The notes: generated from the sequence alone by a model not told the origin. A stretch of 64,000 nt of DNA from Brasenia schreberi (GCA_036023115.1 JAYKKT010000064.1:4159001-4223000); one strand, 5' to 3'; numbered from the stretch's first letter, positions 24,776 through 37,215 are shown. Numbers and translations are program-made.

Positions 24776-27700
24776 AGTGAGACGGATTCTTTCTTTGCCG
24801 CCTCAACAGAGGCCTATCGCCATTATAGCGAAGACTTGAGGATCAATATACAACTACTACTCACTTTTCTACTTGTTTCCTTGCTTTCTTAGGAATAGCT
24901 ATAACTTAGTATTCTTGACATATATGTGAGCGCATCTTCATTCGTGTGATCCAACAACAGTTAGGATATGCACAATCGGATCACTGATATCTACTTTCGT
25001 CACTTGAAGGTTTGTCCATCATCCCCCTTCAGAATGAGTACTAGAGTTCTGTGACACACCCCACATCACATCACATGCTATTACAGTGGAGTTACAGAAT
25101 TGTTATTCGACTTTGACTGTTACTTTGGACGACAACAGATTCATAAAATGCTTATCCGTTCTTTTCTCTACATATTCATGTCGCTGCACTTGGCCATGGA
25201 TAGATGGGCACATCTGATTGCATGGATTGGGTTGAAGACTGAATCCATGTGAAATTCTTTTTAAGCTGGTTCCATTTTAGTTCTGCAAATTGACTAAGTC
25301 GTCTGATTATTGCAGTGAGGTCACGGTTTGTCCTAATCTGGTAGTTCTCACTTTCCAATTGTCTTGAGTCACGCCGAGCGAAGTTCAACCTACCCAAGAG
25401 CGACTAGAAAGGGTTAAAGAATGTCCATTGAAGTGGGAAAGAAGCGGTTCACCTGTTCCGTGCCTTCGCGTTTTAATTTTGGTCTGTGTTTGGCTCATGA
25501 CATGCATCCCGATACTCTCTTCATTCTTTAGAAGGATGGCACCCAAATTACGTAGCTCCGTTGGCATTGATGCCCACATTTTCCAATGTAACAAAATCAA
25601 AATCAAAAGTAAGTCTTATCTCGAAACAGCGTGCACGTTTACTTCTCTAAAGACGAAAGAATTCACAGCGAAGAGTGGAGTCCGTGGCCTGCAATTCTTC
25701 CACCCATTGAGCATGTTTGTGGGTTGATTATTCACACTTCTCTGATTGATTTGGTTATTTTCATTGTGGTTCCCTTGAAGGTCCACGTTGCAAAAAAACT
25801 CGAGTCTATCTTGCACTAAAACGGAAACGGGACATGAGAAATGACCAATCTTTAGGAAATTAGGAAATAATAATATATATTATATTGTAAGTTAGTTAAG
25901 TTGAAAGTGAGAAAACTTAAAAATAAATCATATTTGGACATCCAGCTTGCGTCTAATAATACCCCAGGGCCACTGTATAACAGAGACAAATATGAACACT
26001 GGGTTGTCTTTAGGTAAGGCAACTAAAGTGATGATTTCTTCTTTTAATGGACAGTGACGTTGCTGAAGAGACTTCACAAGTTGCAAATTCTTTAAATTCG
26101 ACGACTCATTGGCCACCAACCAGGGACCGGATGTCTGCATCTCTTGATTACGATAACGACCTTCCGATTGAGATGCATATCAATTAATAAGTCATCATTT
26201 TGTCAATTTGATCCCCTGCCTTAATAAATTTGGATCTTCACCTGTGGCACTTCCCCCTCCAAAACCTTGCCTATCACACACACACACACTCTCACACGCA
26301 CATACAGAGTTCCTCTCGAACTTAATTTCCTTATTTGTTAAAAAACATCAATTTAATTCCCTTAATTGTTATTTTGCGACAAAAAAGATTGGTCTTAGAA
26401 GTTCTATCTATCCATGGATTACAAGCTTTTCTTTAGCTGCAATCATCTTCTTCTGCTAGCAAAATTACCCTTGTTAAATGCTTGTGCAGTTCATCTTTCG
26501 TACATCCACAATTTCCATTTCTAACAATAATAAAATACAATTTGCTGGATTGTCCCTCTCGATGGCCAACAAAATTGGACCAAAATTGTTTGGTGTTATT
26601 TATTCAAAATAAAGCCATTTTTTTTAAATATTGTAACATTTCTATGTTTGTAGGTTAATCATAAACAAGTTTAGAATTTTCCATCTCAATCAACATGGTC
26701 CACTAGGACGTTAGTTGGTGGTTGGCAGTGCCTAGGCATCTTGGTGGTACAAGGGTTGTCGAGATCATTGATCATACTAAGGTTGTGTGCAAAGATGGGA
26801 GATCATGGAATCAAGTTGAGATCTTAAAGATTCTAAAGTACCTCTAACTTTTGATAGTGAGTTGTTTTCATCCTTCCGTAGGTGGTGGCCAGCGGTTTGC
26901 AGAAGGACCATCTTTGAAGAGCTAGTTGCCAAGAGTTACCTACAACTGAACTGAACTATAACTGAACTTGACCCAACTCGACCGCCTGACTCTCTGGTTC
27001 GGGTTCAGCAACCAATTGGTGTGTGCGTGTAAAGGTTCTTTAAGTTTCTTCCACCCTCTTATGCTTTGTAATGTTATTCTGTATTTTTTGTTATAGCTAG
27101 ATTGGGTCAAGAACTGGTTGAGGTAGACATGGATGACTCTGGTTTGAGTCCTAAACCGTTCGAACCCAAAAAAGAAACATTAAAAGATTTGAAATTTTGA
27201 ACAAAATTAAAAAACAAAACGTCTGATTCCGGTTCCCAATGGTGGAACCAAAACTGAACCCGATGGTCCTTGGTTTTGACTGGTCTAGGCCTGTTCTTGG
27301 TACGATTCAGTTCTGATTTGAACCGTCAGACCCATTCCAAACTAGCCAAATCGAGGTTGAGTATATGATTGTATAAAACGAACACAGGAAAAGAAACCAA
27401 TCAGTTTAAGCTCAACCTGTTTCTGACTCGAACCTGAAGTGACCGACCTGTTGACCCGATTTCTACTAATTGCTGGAGTTATGGAGTGAAGTCTAAAGCA
27501 ATTGTTACAATGAAATTCTCTTGTTTCAGTCGGTGATTCAAATATCATACATGAATCATTTTGACATTTAGGGCGTTAGCTCATTTGGCAGGACTTGCTA
27601 ATTCCCAAAACTGGAGTTTTTTTAAGATTAACAAAAATAGTTGGTCGAATTGGAGAATGTCTCAAAGGGGAGGGTTGATTTGGAAAAAGAGGATTTGTGT

Positions 27701-28061
27701 CAAAAGGCTTGTTGCTTGTGATGCTCAGTTTCTCTTCGGTCCAAAATTTAATATGTTATTTACTTATAATTACACAGTCATATATTACTTATATATATTC
27801 ATCCATTCTCAAATCCATTTAAAATCTTTACGATTAAATCTAAAAATTTAAATGTATAAAATAAGGACCATTATAATTATTTTTATATTTCATGCTTTTA
27901 AAATTTAAATATTTCATCAATCGGGTCGTATAATTGATCATACCGAGTGGGTGAAGATAGTGAGTGGATTTAAAGTGCGAATGGGTGTGTACGGATACTG
28001 GGGGTGTTTAGTTCCTTTACAAACTTCTTTTATATATATAAAGCTGACTTTAGTTAAATAA

Positions 28062-28118
<57 letters not shown>

Positions 28119-28960
28119 TTGATTTGTTTATTGCGCAAATGTGAGTTCCGTTTATTCCAAAATTTTATATGTTACGAGTTGTCGTTTGCTTTTCTTGGAA
28201 GTCTTCCTTGTTTCTCTCCGCCTACCGACCCTTTTCCGCCGGCTCTCGATGCGCGTCGATCCCTGCGCGCCAAATTCGAGATCCTGTTAAGAAAACATTC
28301 AAATTCCTGTTCTGTTTTTTCGCATCCGAGCTTCACCTTTTTGTGTTGACGTTTTAGACGCCTGGCACCATGATTCTAGTTCGGAGGTTTTAGTTCGGTG
28401 AATCATTGTGTTGTCTATACATAGTGTTAGGTTGATTCTTTGTCAATGGGTTTTAGTTGGATTGGTTGCAAAATGGAGTTTGTGGATGCATAGAGGCTGA
28501 TTTTGAATGCTTGGGGTTCTTTTCTATGTATTTAAGTGTTAATTCAAGCTGTTGAGGCAATGCATTTCTTGTGTAAGTAGCGGTCTTGAGTGTTAGAACA
28601 AGGGTATCGGGATTCTACTTGGGCATTGCAAAGCTACCTACGTCGAGAATTTGCAATAATTGATTGGAAATGGTGTATACGATGATAAATAAGATGAGTT
28701 ATTCGAAATTGAGTTGTATATGTTAGGGGTTAGTAACACAACTCATCGCTTGGGCATACTTTATTGATCCAAGATCTTTAGTGATTATTTAGCATTTAGT
28801 ACGTGAGTTTTTGCTGCTAATCGGGTGTTTGGGTTGCTGATTTTTGTTAACGGATAACATTCCTTTATATCTTGTTTATACACATGCATTTCTTGCTTTG
28901 AATATTGTGGCTTATTAGGATGAGTTATTCATTTATCTTTTTCCTTGATTGGTTGGGCAG
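24776..28960. other. Gene-free spacer
   Basis: No supported gene was found. Overlapping open frames at 25170-25820 on both strands look like chance. An AACCGG-type dispersed repeat lies at 27100-27345. (AT)n runs at about 28062-28112. A GC-richer, CT-rich stretch at 28200-28300 could be a leader exon for the CAMTA-like locus downstream, but nothing proves it. Confidence 0.45.
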
Positions 28961-28964
28961 ATTT

Positions 28965-30154
28965 GGATATGAGCAAGATACTACAGGACGCATCTTCAAG
29001 AGGAAGAAGTGAGGAATACCCCCTTATCCCCGCATGTGGAAGGAACTCAAGGACTTCCTGAACATGCGTCGGACTTCCTGAACATGCGTCGACAAGCTAT
29101 CAAGATCCAAGTAAGTCTAAATAAATCATTTTCCTTTCCAACCAACAATTGCTGCTTGGCATGGGCATCATTTGAGATTTTATTTTTGCTCATGTTAGTA
29201 AGTTTTAATCTCTGTTTGTTACTTATTACAACATTTTCTTGTGTTTTGCCTGAATATGATCTGGGTTGTTTGTTGCCATAGGCTGCCTTCCGCGGCCACC
29301 AAGTGAGGAGGCAATGTCGCAAGTTGGTTTGGTCCGTCGGAATATTGGAGAAGGCTATCTTGCGTTGGCGGTTAAAAAGAAAAGGTTTACGCGGCCATCA
29401 CGTGAATCCTGATGTGGCTGTACAAGCACAAGATGATAATGTTGAGGAGGACTTCTTTAGGATTAGTCGGAAGTAAGCCGAAGATCGAGTGGAGAGATCT
29501 GTCACACGTGTTCAAGCTATGTTTCGGTCCCACCGAGCATGGGCAGAATACTGGAAGATGAAGCTGCTCTATGAACAGACAATGGTTTGTTACTCATTCT
29601 TTTCTGCAGATGCCAATTAGTTTTGTCGGGTAGGTCAGTTAGGTTCTTGATTAACTTAAGCAAATTGGGCATTCTCTTACCTTCAAAGCAAGAGAATTTG
29701 GTGGACTAACTTGAATTGCTGTCACTCACATAACCAAGAGTCCATTGCAGGTTCCTACCCAAAAGAATTTAATTATTTCTTGCTCTCAAGTCTTTTAGTT
29801 CTTTGCTGAACTTCAATTCTCAATTGGTGTCATCATGCTGCTTGCATGAAAGCAATTGTTTTTTGTTTTTCGCTAAGCCGAGGAGATTATCAATTATTTG
29901 TTAACAATCTCACACTTGTGCATCGGAATGGATATCTACATTCCTTGAACTTCCAAATGGAAAGAATTGACATATGCAAAACATGACGATGGCTGAACTT
30001 GCACGTAGCTTGCAGTATTTATGTCGCATACTGTATGTACTTCCTGTTAAGTTGGTCCTGCTGCATCTTTTCGGTCGTGATCATTTGCATAGTATGATGT
30101 TTGGCTTTCTCTAATTTTCAGGCAGAACAAGGTGAACCTCTCGACGAAGACTGA
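28965..30154 (+). pseudogene. CAMTA-type IQ-region fragment, disrupted
   Basis: Exons at about 29003-29110, 29282-29584 and 30122-30154 encode the C-terminal region of a calmodulin-binding transcription activator. The readable parts are an IQ motif (FLNMRRQAIKIQ), AAFRGHQVRRQCRKLVWSVG, ILEKAILRWRLKRKGLRG, EEDFFRISRK, then AEDRVERSVTRVQAMFRSHR, and a short acidic end (EPLDED). CG-1, TIG and ankyrin domains are absent. Two lesions are visible: a 20-bp tandem duplication (29051-29070 and 29071-29090) that shifts the frame, and an in-frame TAA at 29474-29476 where relatives have Gln. Another stop (TGA) follows KRKK near 29008. The AED part resembles CAMTA5/6 more than CAMTA1-3, from memory. It is most likely a dead duplicate fragment. 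Confidence 0.8.
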
Positions 30155-30586
30155 CATGAATGAGTTTCCGAAACGCCGCCACTTGCTGCTGAACTGACCT
30201 CTCTGTACATTACTGAAGAAGTTAGTTCTCTCGATCCAGTATTATCCTTTCCGTTTCAATGAATTTGCTAATTCATTGAACGGTGAAGTTTGTATTGATA
30301 TGCACAGGATCAACCACAGTTTGTAAAGTCTCTTACTAAATTATTCGTTGTATAGAGATTCATATCACAAGGCACATAGGACAAACCTGCTATAGACATG
30401 GCTGGTTTATACACTACTTTTTTCTCTTGGTTCTTTTTTCAAATTTGAAGTGGTAGTTTCTAACCGTAATTGGATGGGATTTGGTTCGTTTGCTGTTCAT
30501 GGTTTTGGGCAAATTCGGGCCTATGGTTTCGGACCGCTTAGTTAGCCCTACAAACAGATGGTTTCTTATTTCTTGTGCATTTGAAG

Positions 30587-30646
<60 letters not shown>

Positions 30647-31326
30647 TTAGTTTCACAAATCAATCACTGGAAGCATATAATTGATATTGGAAGAACCATT
30701 TGATTCATATCTTTAACATATGAATTATCTACATAATGTGATTGATCAATTGATCATGTGGTCGATGAAACTCATATCTACGAAAATAATTCTCATACTG
30801 TATGATGGGATTTCTTGATTGCGTGGCCTTATGTAAAGACCTCACGGTCAAGCGGCATGTTCTTGATAGGATAATACAAGCAGATAACCCTTCATTTAAG
30901 ATCTGGCAAGGTCAGCCTTCAAAGGATCACAAGATAAAGATCTTATTAGCATTTAACTCCAAAGAAGTAAGATCACCGCATGAAGAGCCATCTCCTGGCT
31001 GGGGATTGATTAAGAAAACCTTAAGTTGAAGGTTGTGAGATCGATATCCGGAACGAAGGGGGGGGGGAGGAACCGTTTTAGGTACATGGTCGGGCCGTAT
31101 CACAGAGAATTGGGCTTTTTTGTGGTCGAGGTTAGTGCTGCTGTCTCCTGAACCGTTTTAGGTATATTGAATTTTTTGTACATTTATCTGTTCCCACATA
31201 ACTAAATAGTGAGTACGTTAATTTGCCTACAACTTAATTCACATTTTACTAAGACAATCCGCATCTTTAGAAAAAGTGTGTGCGTGCACACACACACACA
31301 CACATATATATATATAGAGAGAGAGA
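30155..31326. other. Spacer with SSRs
   Basis: It holds a compound (CA)n(TA)n(GA)n tract at 30588-30646, a similar one at about 31288-31328 and a poly-G run at about 31060. A 75-codon frame (30802-31029) has coding-like composition (GFLDCVALCKDLTVKRHVLD) but no family I can name. Confidence 0.45.
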
Positions 31327-31580
31327 GTTATTAATTCTGCCTAGGTTGAAGGGGTATCAAATGACTTGTTAGCATTGAAACTATACACATATATATATAC
31401 ATATATAAAGAGAGAGAGATCTTACCCATCCATTTGGATAGAATGAGTATAATTACAATGTTTTTTATATATTTTTAAAATCCTTTGAAAAATATAAATA
31501 ACACTTATGCCGCCCAAAAGCAATGGATGGGTGCGACTAGACATGTTAGAGGTGTATGATTTAGTTACATATATGTGTGT

Positions 31581-31649
<69 letters not shown>

Positions 31650-31890
31650 AGAGAGAGAGAGAGAGTTATTAATTCTCCTTAGCTTGGAGAGGTACCAAAT
31701 GACTTGTTAGCATTGAAACCATATATAGAGAGAAAGAGAGATCCTATCCATCTATTGCTTTTGGGTAAAATGAGTATAATAACAATATTTTAAAAAATAT
31801 AAATAACACTCATGCCACCCAAAAGGAATGGGTGGGTGAAGTGGACATGTTAGAAGTGTAGGATCTAATTATATGTGTGTGCAGTGTATT
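31327..31890 (+). repeat. Tandem duplication, period about 338 bp, with SSR cores
   Basis: GTTATTAATTCT begins at 31327 and again at 31665. Both copies are followed by AGGTATCAAATGACTTGTTAG or a one-base variant, an AGAGAGAGATC tract, AATGAGTATAAT and ACATGTTAGA. A long (AT)n/(GA)n tract (about 31585-31664) separates the copies. The second copy abuts the truncated PADRE gene. Confidence 0.8.
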
Positions 31891-31943
31891 TGGTATGGTC
31901 CGGCCTTTTTGGATAGAAATGGTGACCCTGCCCCAATCAGGAT

Positions 31944-32453
31944 GTGCACCAGGTAGGGGTCTGTCTGACCCAAAATTGCAAACCCAACAACAGTTTGTCA
32001 GTTGCCGAGCTAATGCTGGACTACCCACAACAGTTTGTCGTTGAATTTGAGTCGGTTGTTTCTGGTAAGAGGCTAGCTCCATTACCTGCTGATAAGGAGT
32101 TGGAGATGAACAAGGTGTACTTCATGTTGCCAATGAAGAGAGGGAAGCTGGTCTGCTCGGCCGAAGAGGTAAACCGGGTATGGACCAAGGCAAGGTACAT
32201 GACCAAATCCGGTGGGTTCCCTTATGCTTCTAGTAGGATGGTGCATCCATTGCTTGGTCAAAAGTGTAAAGATGGAATGAGAAGGAATGAAGACGGGGAA
32301 GGCTGCTTCAAGAGAAGCCATGACTGGGATGAGTTGGTGTCGGCGACAGTGCCATTTATGACCCGGCAACTCTCCGGCAAGGCATGGAAACCTACACTTG
32401 ACACCATTACTGAGAAAAGGGTCGACAAAAAGCGTCGTCACTGGCTGTTCTAG
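31944..32453 (+). CDS. PADRE/DUF4228 protein, N-terminus missing or displaced
   Basis: A single open frame of up to 169 codons. LSVAELMLDYPQQFVVEFES, KRLAPLPADKELEMNKVYFM, LPMKRGKLVCSAEEVNRVW and the ending KPTLDTITEK to HWLF match the plant DUF4228 (PADRE) family, whose genes often respond to pathogens and stress. The normal start, a MGN myristoylation-type motif and a first beta strand before VAELM, is not encoded in frame. Instead the frame reads MHQVGVCLTQNCKPNNSLS, just downstream of a repeat array. The gene is therefore either 5'-truncated (a likely pseudogene) or has an upstream exon I cannot see. A short duplication, ACAACAGTTTGTC, occurs at about 31988 and 32028. A paralogue follows 1.6 kb downstream on the same strand. 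Confidence 0.75.
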   Translation: MHQVGVCLTQNCKPNNSLSVAELMLDYPQQFVVEFESVVSGKRLAPLPADKELEMNKVYFMLPMKRGKLVCSAEEVNRVWTKARYMTKSGGFPYASSRMVHPLLGQKCKDGMRRNEDGEGCFKRSHDWDELVSATVPFMTRQLSGKAWKPTLDTITEKRVDKKRRHWLF

Positions 32454-33872
32454 TTCCAGTAATGACATAAAATTCAAACTTCTAGTCCTCGGGATCTAAG
32501 GAAACTCTGGCTGGAGAGAAAGAGTCACTTGAATGAGGTTGATTGCTTTCTTGTTTGGAACTTCTTGCTTGGCTAAAATCAGAACATAAATGTATGTAGC
32601 GACCGAACCAATGTCACAAAATAAAAGGTATAAATATAAATTAAATTAAAATTAAAATTGTGTTACAAAGTAAGAAACACCATATTGTTTAGTATGTGAT
32701 ATTTTTAGAATCACATAAATCATTGTAAATATCATGAAGAGTACACCGGCATAGATCTTCTAACAGTAGCAAACACGTCTTTTCTTTTTCTCTTTCGGTT
32801 TAAACCAGGGGTATCTCGAAATGCACATGGACCCACCTAGTCCGGTTTGAGGAGCAGGCCTGGATAGTGCAGTCTAACCTTTTTGGGTACTCAAAGAATG
32901 AGATAATCTTCGGAATATTAGGGAAGTTTGTGACACATCATTTTCAAAGATCCAATGATAAATGGATCTTACATAGAGATATTCTTGGATGTGAACTTTA
33001 GAGTGAATTACATGCACTATTGAATCATATTGATACTTGGTTTGTCTTCATTGGATTGGATCATAATACGAACTAATATTTATATTCATACTACCATACA
33101 GTTCCAATTTTCCATATGGAAACTAGCGGTGGTAGGGCTGGTCAACAAGCCACACGAACCCTTGTTAGCTGATTCAAATACTGTTCATGCAAGACTTGAC
33201 TTAATGATTTGTGTCATCCATAGAATTGATACATATCGAACCACCCATCAACATCGATACAAGAATCAATGTTATTTAATATACATGTGACACAGGATAG
33301 ATACATTAATCATGACTCTCTAATTGATTAGATCAAAAGTAATGGCAATCAAGGAATGTCTAACATGAGAGATTGTATAGCAACTCCTCGTCTATGTGTC
33401 TCTATTACTTATCTCCACCCAAACCTGATCGATTCTCACAATAAAAGAAGTTCGATTTAAAAGTTACTTCCAACCTGGTCAGCTCCGACCTGTTGACATT
33501 CTCCACTTCATAGGGTTCCTTCTAGGTGGTGGCGATTGGACACGTGTTGAAGTCGCGGTTCAATCGTTGAAGCCAAAGTTTCGAGGCCACGTAGACCACA
33601 TGCACAAGCAAATCCAGCACGCATGCCATCATAATGCTCCACGTGTCCACGCTTATTCCTTTAGACCGTTGACGTCTGATTTTCCTCCTCTAATCTTACT
33701 TCAGTGACACTTTTACTCTTTCAGATACTCTTTCTATTTCGCCAAATCATGTGTCATATAGCAAGTCATAAAGTGCATTTGTGTAATTTGGCTTTCATTG
33801 CCTTCCCATAAGTATGAGAAGCTCTCCGCTTTCTGAATCTCAGAGTTCAAAGCGCACGCTCTGAGGAAATCA
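32454..33872. other. Spacer between the two PADRE genes
   Basis: It contains the 3' flank of the first gene and the promoter region of the second. CACGTGTCC and CACGTGTT elements (G-box/ABRE-like) occur near 33541 and 33650. Otherwise nothing is recognised. Confidence 0.5.
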
Positions 33873-33937
33873 AAACCCTAGAATTTCGTTACTCCTCTCT
33901 TCGAATTTACCGGCTAGATCGGAAATCTAAACCCTAG
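33873..33937 (+). promoter_or_regulatory. Two AAACCCTAG telo boxes in the leader of the second PADRE gene
   Basis: AAACCCTAGAATT occurs at 33873-33885 and 33929-33941, the second about 90 bp before the MGN start codon. The AAACCCTA core is the plant telo box, often found in 5' leaders. The repeated extension GAATT suggests a small duplication. Confidence 0.6.
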
Positions 33938-34024
33938 AATTCTGTTAGAATTCCCGTTCGGGTCGATTCTCTGACGCCCAAACCCAACGTGATCGGCGTT
34001 TGCAATCTCTTCCATCTCGACGGA

Positions 34025-34513
34025 ATGGGAAACTACTTCTCTTGCGCTTCCTTGATCGATTCCCCCGTTGTTAAGATCGCAGATCTCTCCGGCAATATAC
34101 ACGAGTTCGTATCATCCCGGACCATCGCTGAGTTTATGATCGAGTTCCCGGGCTTCGTGATCGCTTCTGCAGACCAGGTGCAGGGTTCTCGCCGGGTATT
34201 ACCGATGCGAGCCGATGAAGAGACGAAGATCGGCAGTCTCTACGTCCTCTTTCCGATTAACAGAGCGAACTCCAGGGTTTCTGACGAGGAGTTGGCTGTG
34301 ATGGACGCGATGTTGTCGTCAAGGTTCGCCGGATTGAGAACTGGTGGATCAAAGGTTTTTCCTGCAGCTGGAGAAGAGAACACGAGCTTTCAAAAGGTGA
34401 GAATGGAGGAGATCGAATCGTCGAATGCCGGAATGGCGCATTTGAGGCTCCCTAATTACCGGCGATGGAGGCCAGAGCTTCAAAGCATAAATGAGCTCCA
34501 GTGCATCAGATAA
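34025..34513 (+). CDS. PADRE/DUF4228 domain protein
   Basis: An intronless frame of 162 residues. I chose the ATG at 34025 rather than the in-frame ATG at 33989 because it gives MGNYFSCAS, a canonical N-myristoylation start with a nearby Cys, as is usual in this family. VVKIADLSGNIHEFVSSRTI and AEFMIEFPGFVIASA form the first half. RRVLPMRADEETKIGSLYVL and FPINR form the second, followed by a variable linker and NYRRWRPELQSINE near the end. PADRE proteins are plant-specific, small, probably membrane-attached, and frequently stress-induced; molecular function is unknown. The gene follows a truncated relative in the same orientation, so the two probably arose by tandem duplication. Confidence 0.9.
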   Translation: MGNYFSCASLIDSPVVKIADLSGNIHEFVSSRTIAEFMIEFPGFVIASADQVQGSRRVLPMRADEETKIGSLYVLFPINRANSRVSDEELAVMDAMLSSRFAGLRTGGSKVFPAAGEENTSFQKVRMEEIESSNAGMAHLRLPNYRRWRPELQSINELQCIR

Positions 34514-35668
34514 ATTCCAGAATGGATCTTCTTTTCTTTTTACTTTTGCACTTCAAAAGTGTACAAACCAAGTCATGCATTCTTTGTAGAGAATTTTCAT
34601 TTTGATATACCCCAGAAAAAGAATCAAAAGAAAGCTGCAGCTCTCTAATGTAAATGATTCATTAGAAGAATAAGGTACTTCTATCCAGTTTTCCCTTTTT
34701 GTACTCTTTTTGCAAATTGAACCTAGAAGTACATCACCCGTACAGTCACACGAACAACCCGTATCGTCTAGTAGAGCTTAAGATAAGATGGTGTCTAACA
34801 ACTTAACACCCATTTTTGTTTCATATCTGTTCCATTACTTACTAAGTAGAGAAAAGAACTGTGACCCATATCAGCCCCATTAAGGTTCGGTTCGGTGGTG
34901 ATCATACCTATACCCGTCCACAACCCACTCAGTTGCCATTCCTAATGAATAGGTCCTTCACTGCATGAAGCATAATGCAACCACTAAAATGAAAAAAGTA
35001 ATAAGAGTGCATGACTCATGGTTTATTCTGTGGGCTATAATACATAGTTTAACACGCGTTGAGCTGTTGGTGCGGTGTGCAGGGAGCGAGAACATAAGAT
35101 ACTACAGATTCATCGTTGCGTTGCGTACTCACTCTGCTGACCCTCCGTGGGAAAGAAGAACTCCGACAAGTCTATCAATTCAACCTCACTTAAATATGTA
35201 AATGAAGTGTGATGTTGACTTAGACAAATCACTGAGCCCATGATTTTCTCCTAAACCATTTACTTTTGTAGCCTCCGGATCTCGAACGCGTGGTTGAATT
35301 GAATCCTTGGACATAATTGAGCCCTATTCTCCCTTGACAAAGAACTTCTACATCTCAATGTAGGCCGACGCAGTTCTGGAAAACTAGGACCACCTGTTCC
35401 AAATAGGTAAGTTCCAATTCCACCACAACTTGAAAACGGACATGGAGGACTGTAAGGCAGGTCACTCCGTCAGAGTAATAAGACAGGTTTTATTCCGTTT
35501 TAGTTTCAATGACATTTGAAAATTTAATGTGTCATGAAGATATATATCATCACCACTCTCCTTACATTGATCATACTGATGATCAAGATGCTCATCTCGT
35601 ATCACATTTAATACATCCATATGCATTAAATAGTATCGCGAGTTGAGAAGTGTTTAGCAACTCCCAAT

Positions 35669-35712
<44 letters not shown>

Positions 35713-36789
35713 AAAAGGTACCTTCTCGTATCCGAACAAGAGGGTATGATCAGGGTCAACTTGTCTTTAGTTTCGATTCATGAAACAAAAACAGAACAAA
35801 AACCTGAAAGCTCAGATCCGAACAAGAGGGTGTAATCTGGATCAACTTACTTTAGTTTCGATTCATGAAATGAAAACGGGGCAAAAACCTGTCTCATCCC
35901 GGTCAGAAGGTACCCCCTGTGTGTTAGTTTGTTTTTCATGACATCGGTTTGGTTCAGTTTGTCGATCAGGTAAATTCAAAACTAACACATAGGGAGTACC
36001 TTTGGTTTGGTATTGATTCTGTTTAAGGGGCGATTTGTGTCTACTGTAACCCAACGGATTGGATCCAAACAGACCACCTCTACGTAGACATCATTGGTTC
36101 CAGTTATCCTGAAACCTTAACTGAACCATCTCGGAGCTGGTTCTGGTTATAATTATAGAAATATTGGACGGTTTTGGTTTGAGTCCTAAAACACTGATAA
36201 ATACTAAAAATTTTAAAAAAGATTTTGAAGGATTTTTTTTTTTAAATACTGAAACTAACAGTTTTAAACCGGTTTCAGTTTCATGAAAGATTGTACTGAA
36301 ACCAAACCGAGTAACCCCCGGTTCCGATTCCAGCCAATTCATGGCTCCGTTTAGATTTCCGTTGGAACTACGGACCCATGCCAAACTGACAAAGTCTACC
36401 TCTATCCTACCATCGGCATACGAAGAGAAACTTTTCAGCACGGTGGACTCAGCTACTAACAAAAGTACGTCAGAAAGTGGATTACTTTAAAACGTGCCAT
36501 TTTAAAATTCTATCTGTCGGTAGGCGGCTGATAAGAATTATGTGAAAAGAATGGGTCAAGGCTAAGAAGTTCCGGAAAATTGGAAAAGATGGCATAACTT
36601 TCCGTGATTACATGTACCCTGCTTAAGGTTTTCACAATTACGTTTAAGTGCCTTGCATTTGCATGGCCTTTTATGAACCATATATAAAATGGGAAGACTG
36701 CCTCAACAATCTGTCCTCCTTTTTCTTTTGTCAAGAAATAAAAACCACTGATCGTTTTCTGAAGAGTGTGATAACGTTTGAAAACTATT
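34514..36789. other. Spacer with repeats
   Basis: It holds the 3' flank of the PADRE gene, (AT)n at about 35673-35708, an 86-bp duplication (separate entry) and an AACCGG-type dispersed repeat at 36090-36400. No gene was recognised. Confidence 0.5.
35726..35895 (+). repeat. 86-bp imperfect tandem duplication
   Basis: TCCGAACAAGAGGGT begins at 35731 and again at 35817. Both copies continue with TCAACTT, TTTAGTTTCGATTCATGAAA and a CAAAAACCTG element, with scattered substitutions. Confidence 0.85.
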
Positions 36790-36796
36790 TTGCATA

Positions 36797-36905
36797 GAGA
36801 GAGGTAGCTCAACGGCAGGGTGCTCTAGTGCAGTTGCTGCTGGTGGGGAGTTCAACTCGCAGAAAGTGCATATATGAGTGGGTGTTCTTGTAAGCCCCCC
36901 CCAAA
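36797..36905 (+). mobile_element. tRNA-derived SINE candidate
   Basis: TAGCTCAACGG at 36805-36815 matches a pol III box A, and GAGTTCAACTC at 36848-36858 matches box B, at the usual tRNA spacing. The sequence does not fold as a complete tRNA and continues into unrelated sequence (GAGTGGGTGTTCTTGTAAGC), so a SINE head is likelier than a tRNA gene. Confidence 0.6.
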
Positions 36906-36978
36906 ATAAATAAATACCAATAAAGAATTTTCCTCAAAGAAAAAAAGAGATGAATAGAAAGATCATAAAAGTTGAAAG

Positions 36979-37110
36979 AAAATAATAAAGAATGATCTAG
37001 CTTACGGTAAGTTAAGTGTTAACATGGTATATAATCAAGCTCTATGAAAACAAAGAATCTATATGACTTGACCCCATCTAGTATGGGAGAAGCCTCCATT
37101 GTTGTTGCAT
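36979..37110 (+). mobile_element. RTE-type LINE 3' fragment
   Basis: AATAATAAAGAATGATCTAG, then AACATGGTATATAATCAAGC, ACAAAGAATCTATATGAC and GACCCCATCTAGTATGGGAG parallel the LINE copy at 61695-62121 (AATAAAGAATGATCTAGC...). The frame is decayed. The 3' end is GTTGTTG. Target-site duplications were not identified. Confidence 0.75.
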
Positions 37111-37215
37111 GTAACAATCTTTACCTGCTCTATCCTTATATGGGATGGGTTCTAAAGAAAAAAAACAATAAAAGCTCCAAGTAGGGTAAGGATTAAGGTA
37201 AACACACCTTGTCCT

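Noticed and set aside
25170..25820. Overlapping open frames on both strands
   Set aside because: None resembles a known protein, and frames on opposite strands are of similar length, as expected by chance.
30802..31029. 75-codon plus-strand frame with protein-like composition
   Set aside because: No family recognised, no introns or paralogue, and it sits between SSR tracts; recorded only as spacer content.
36797..36905. Functional tRNA gene
   Set aside because: Box A and box B are present but acceptor and anticodon stems cannot be formed.
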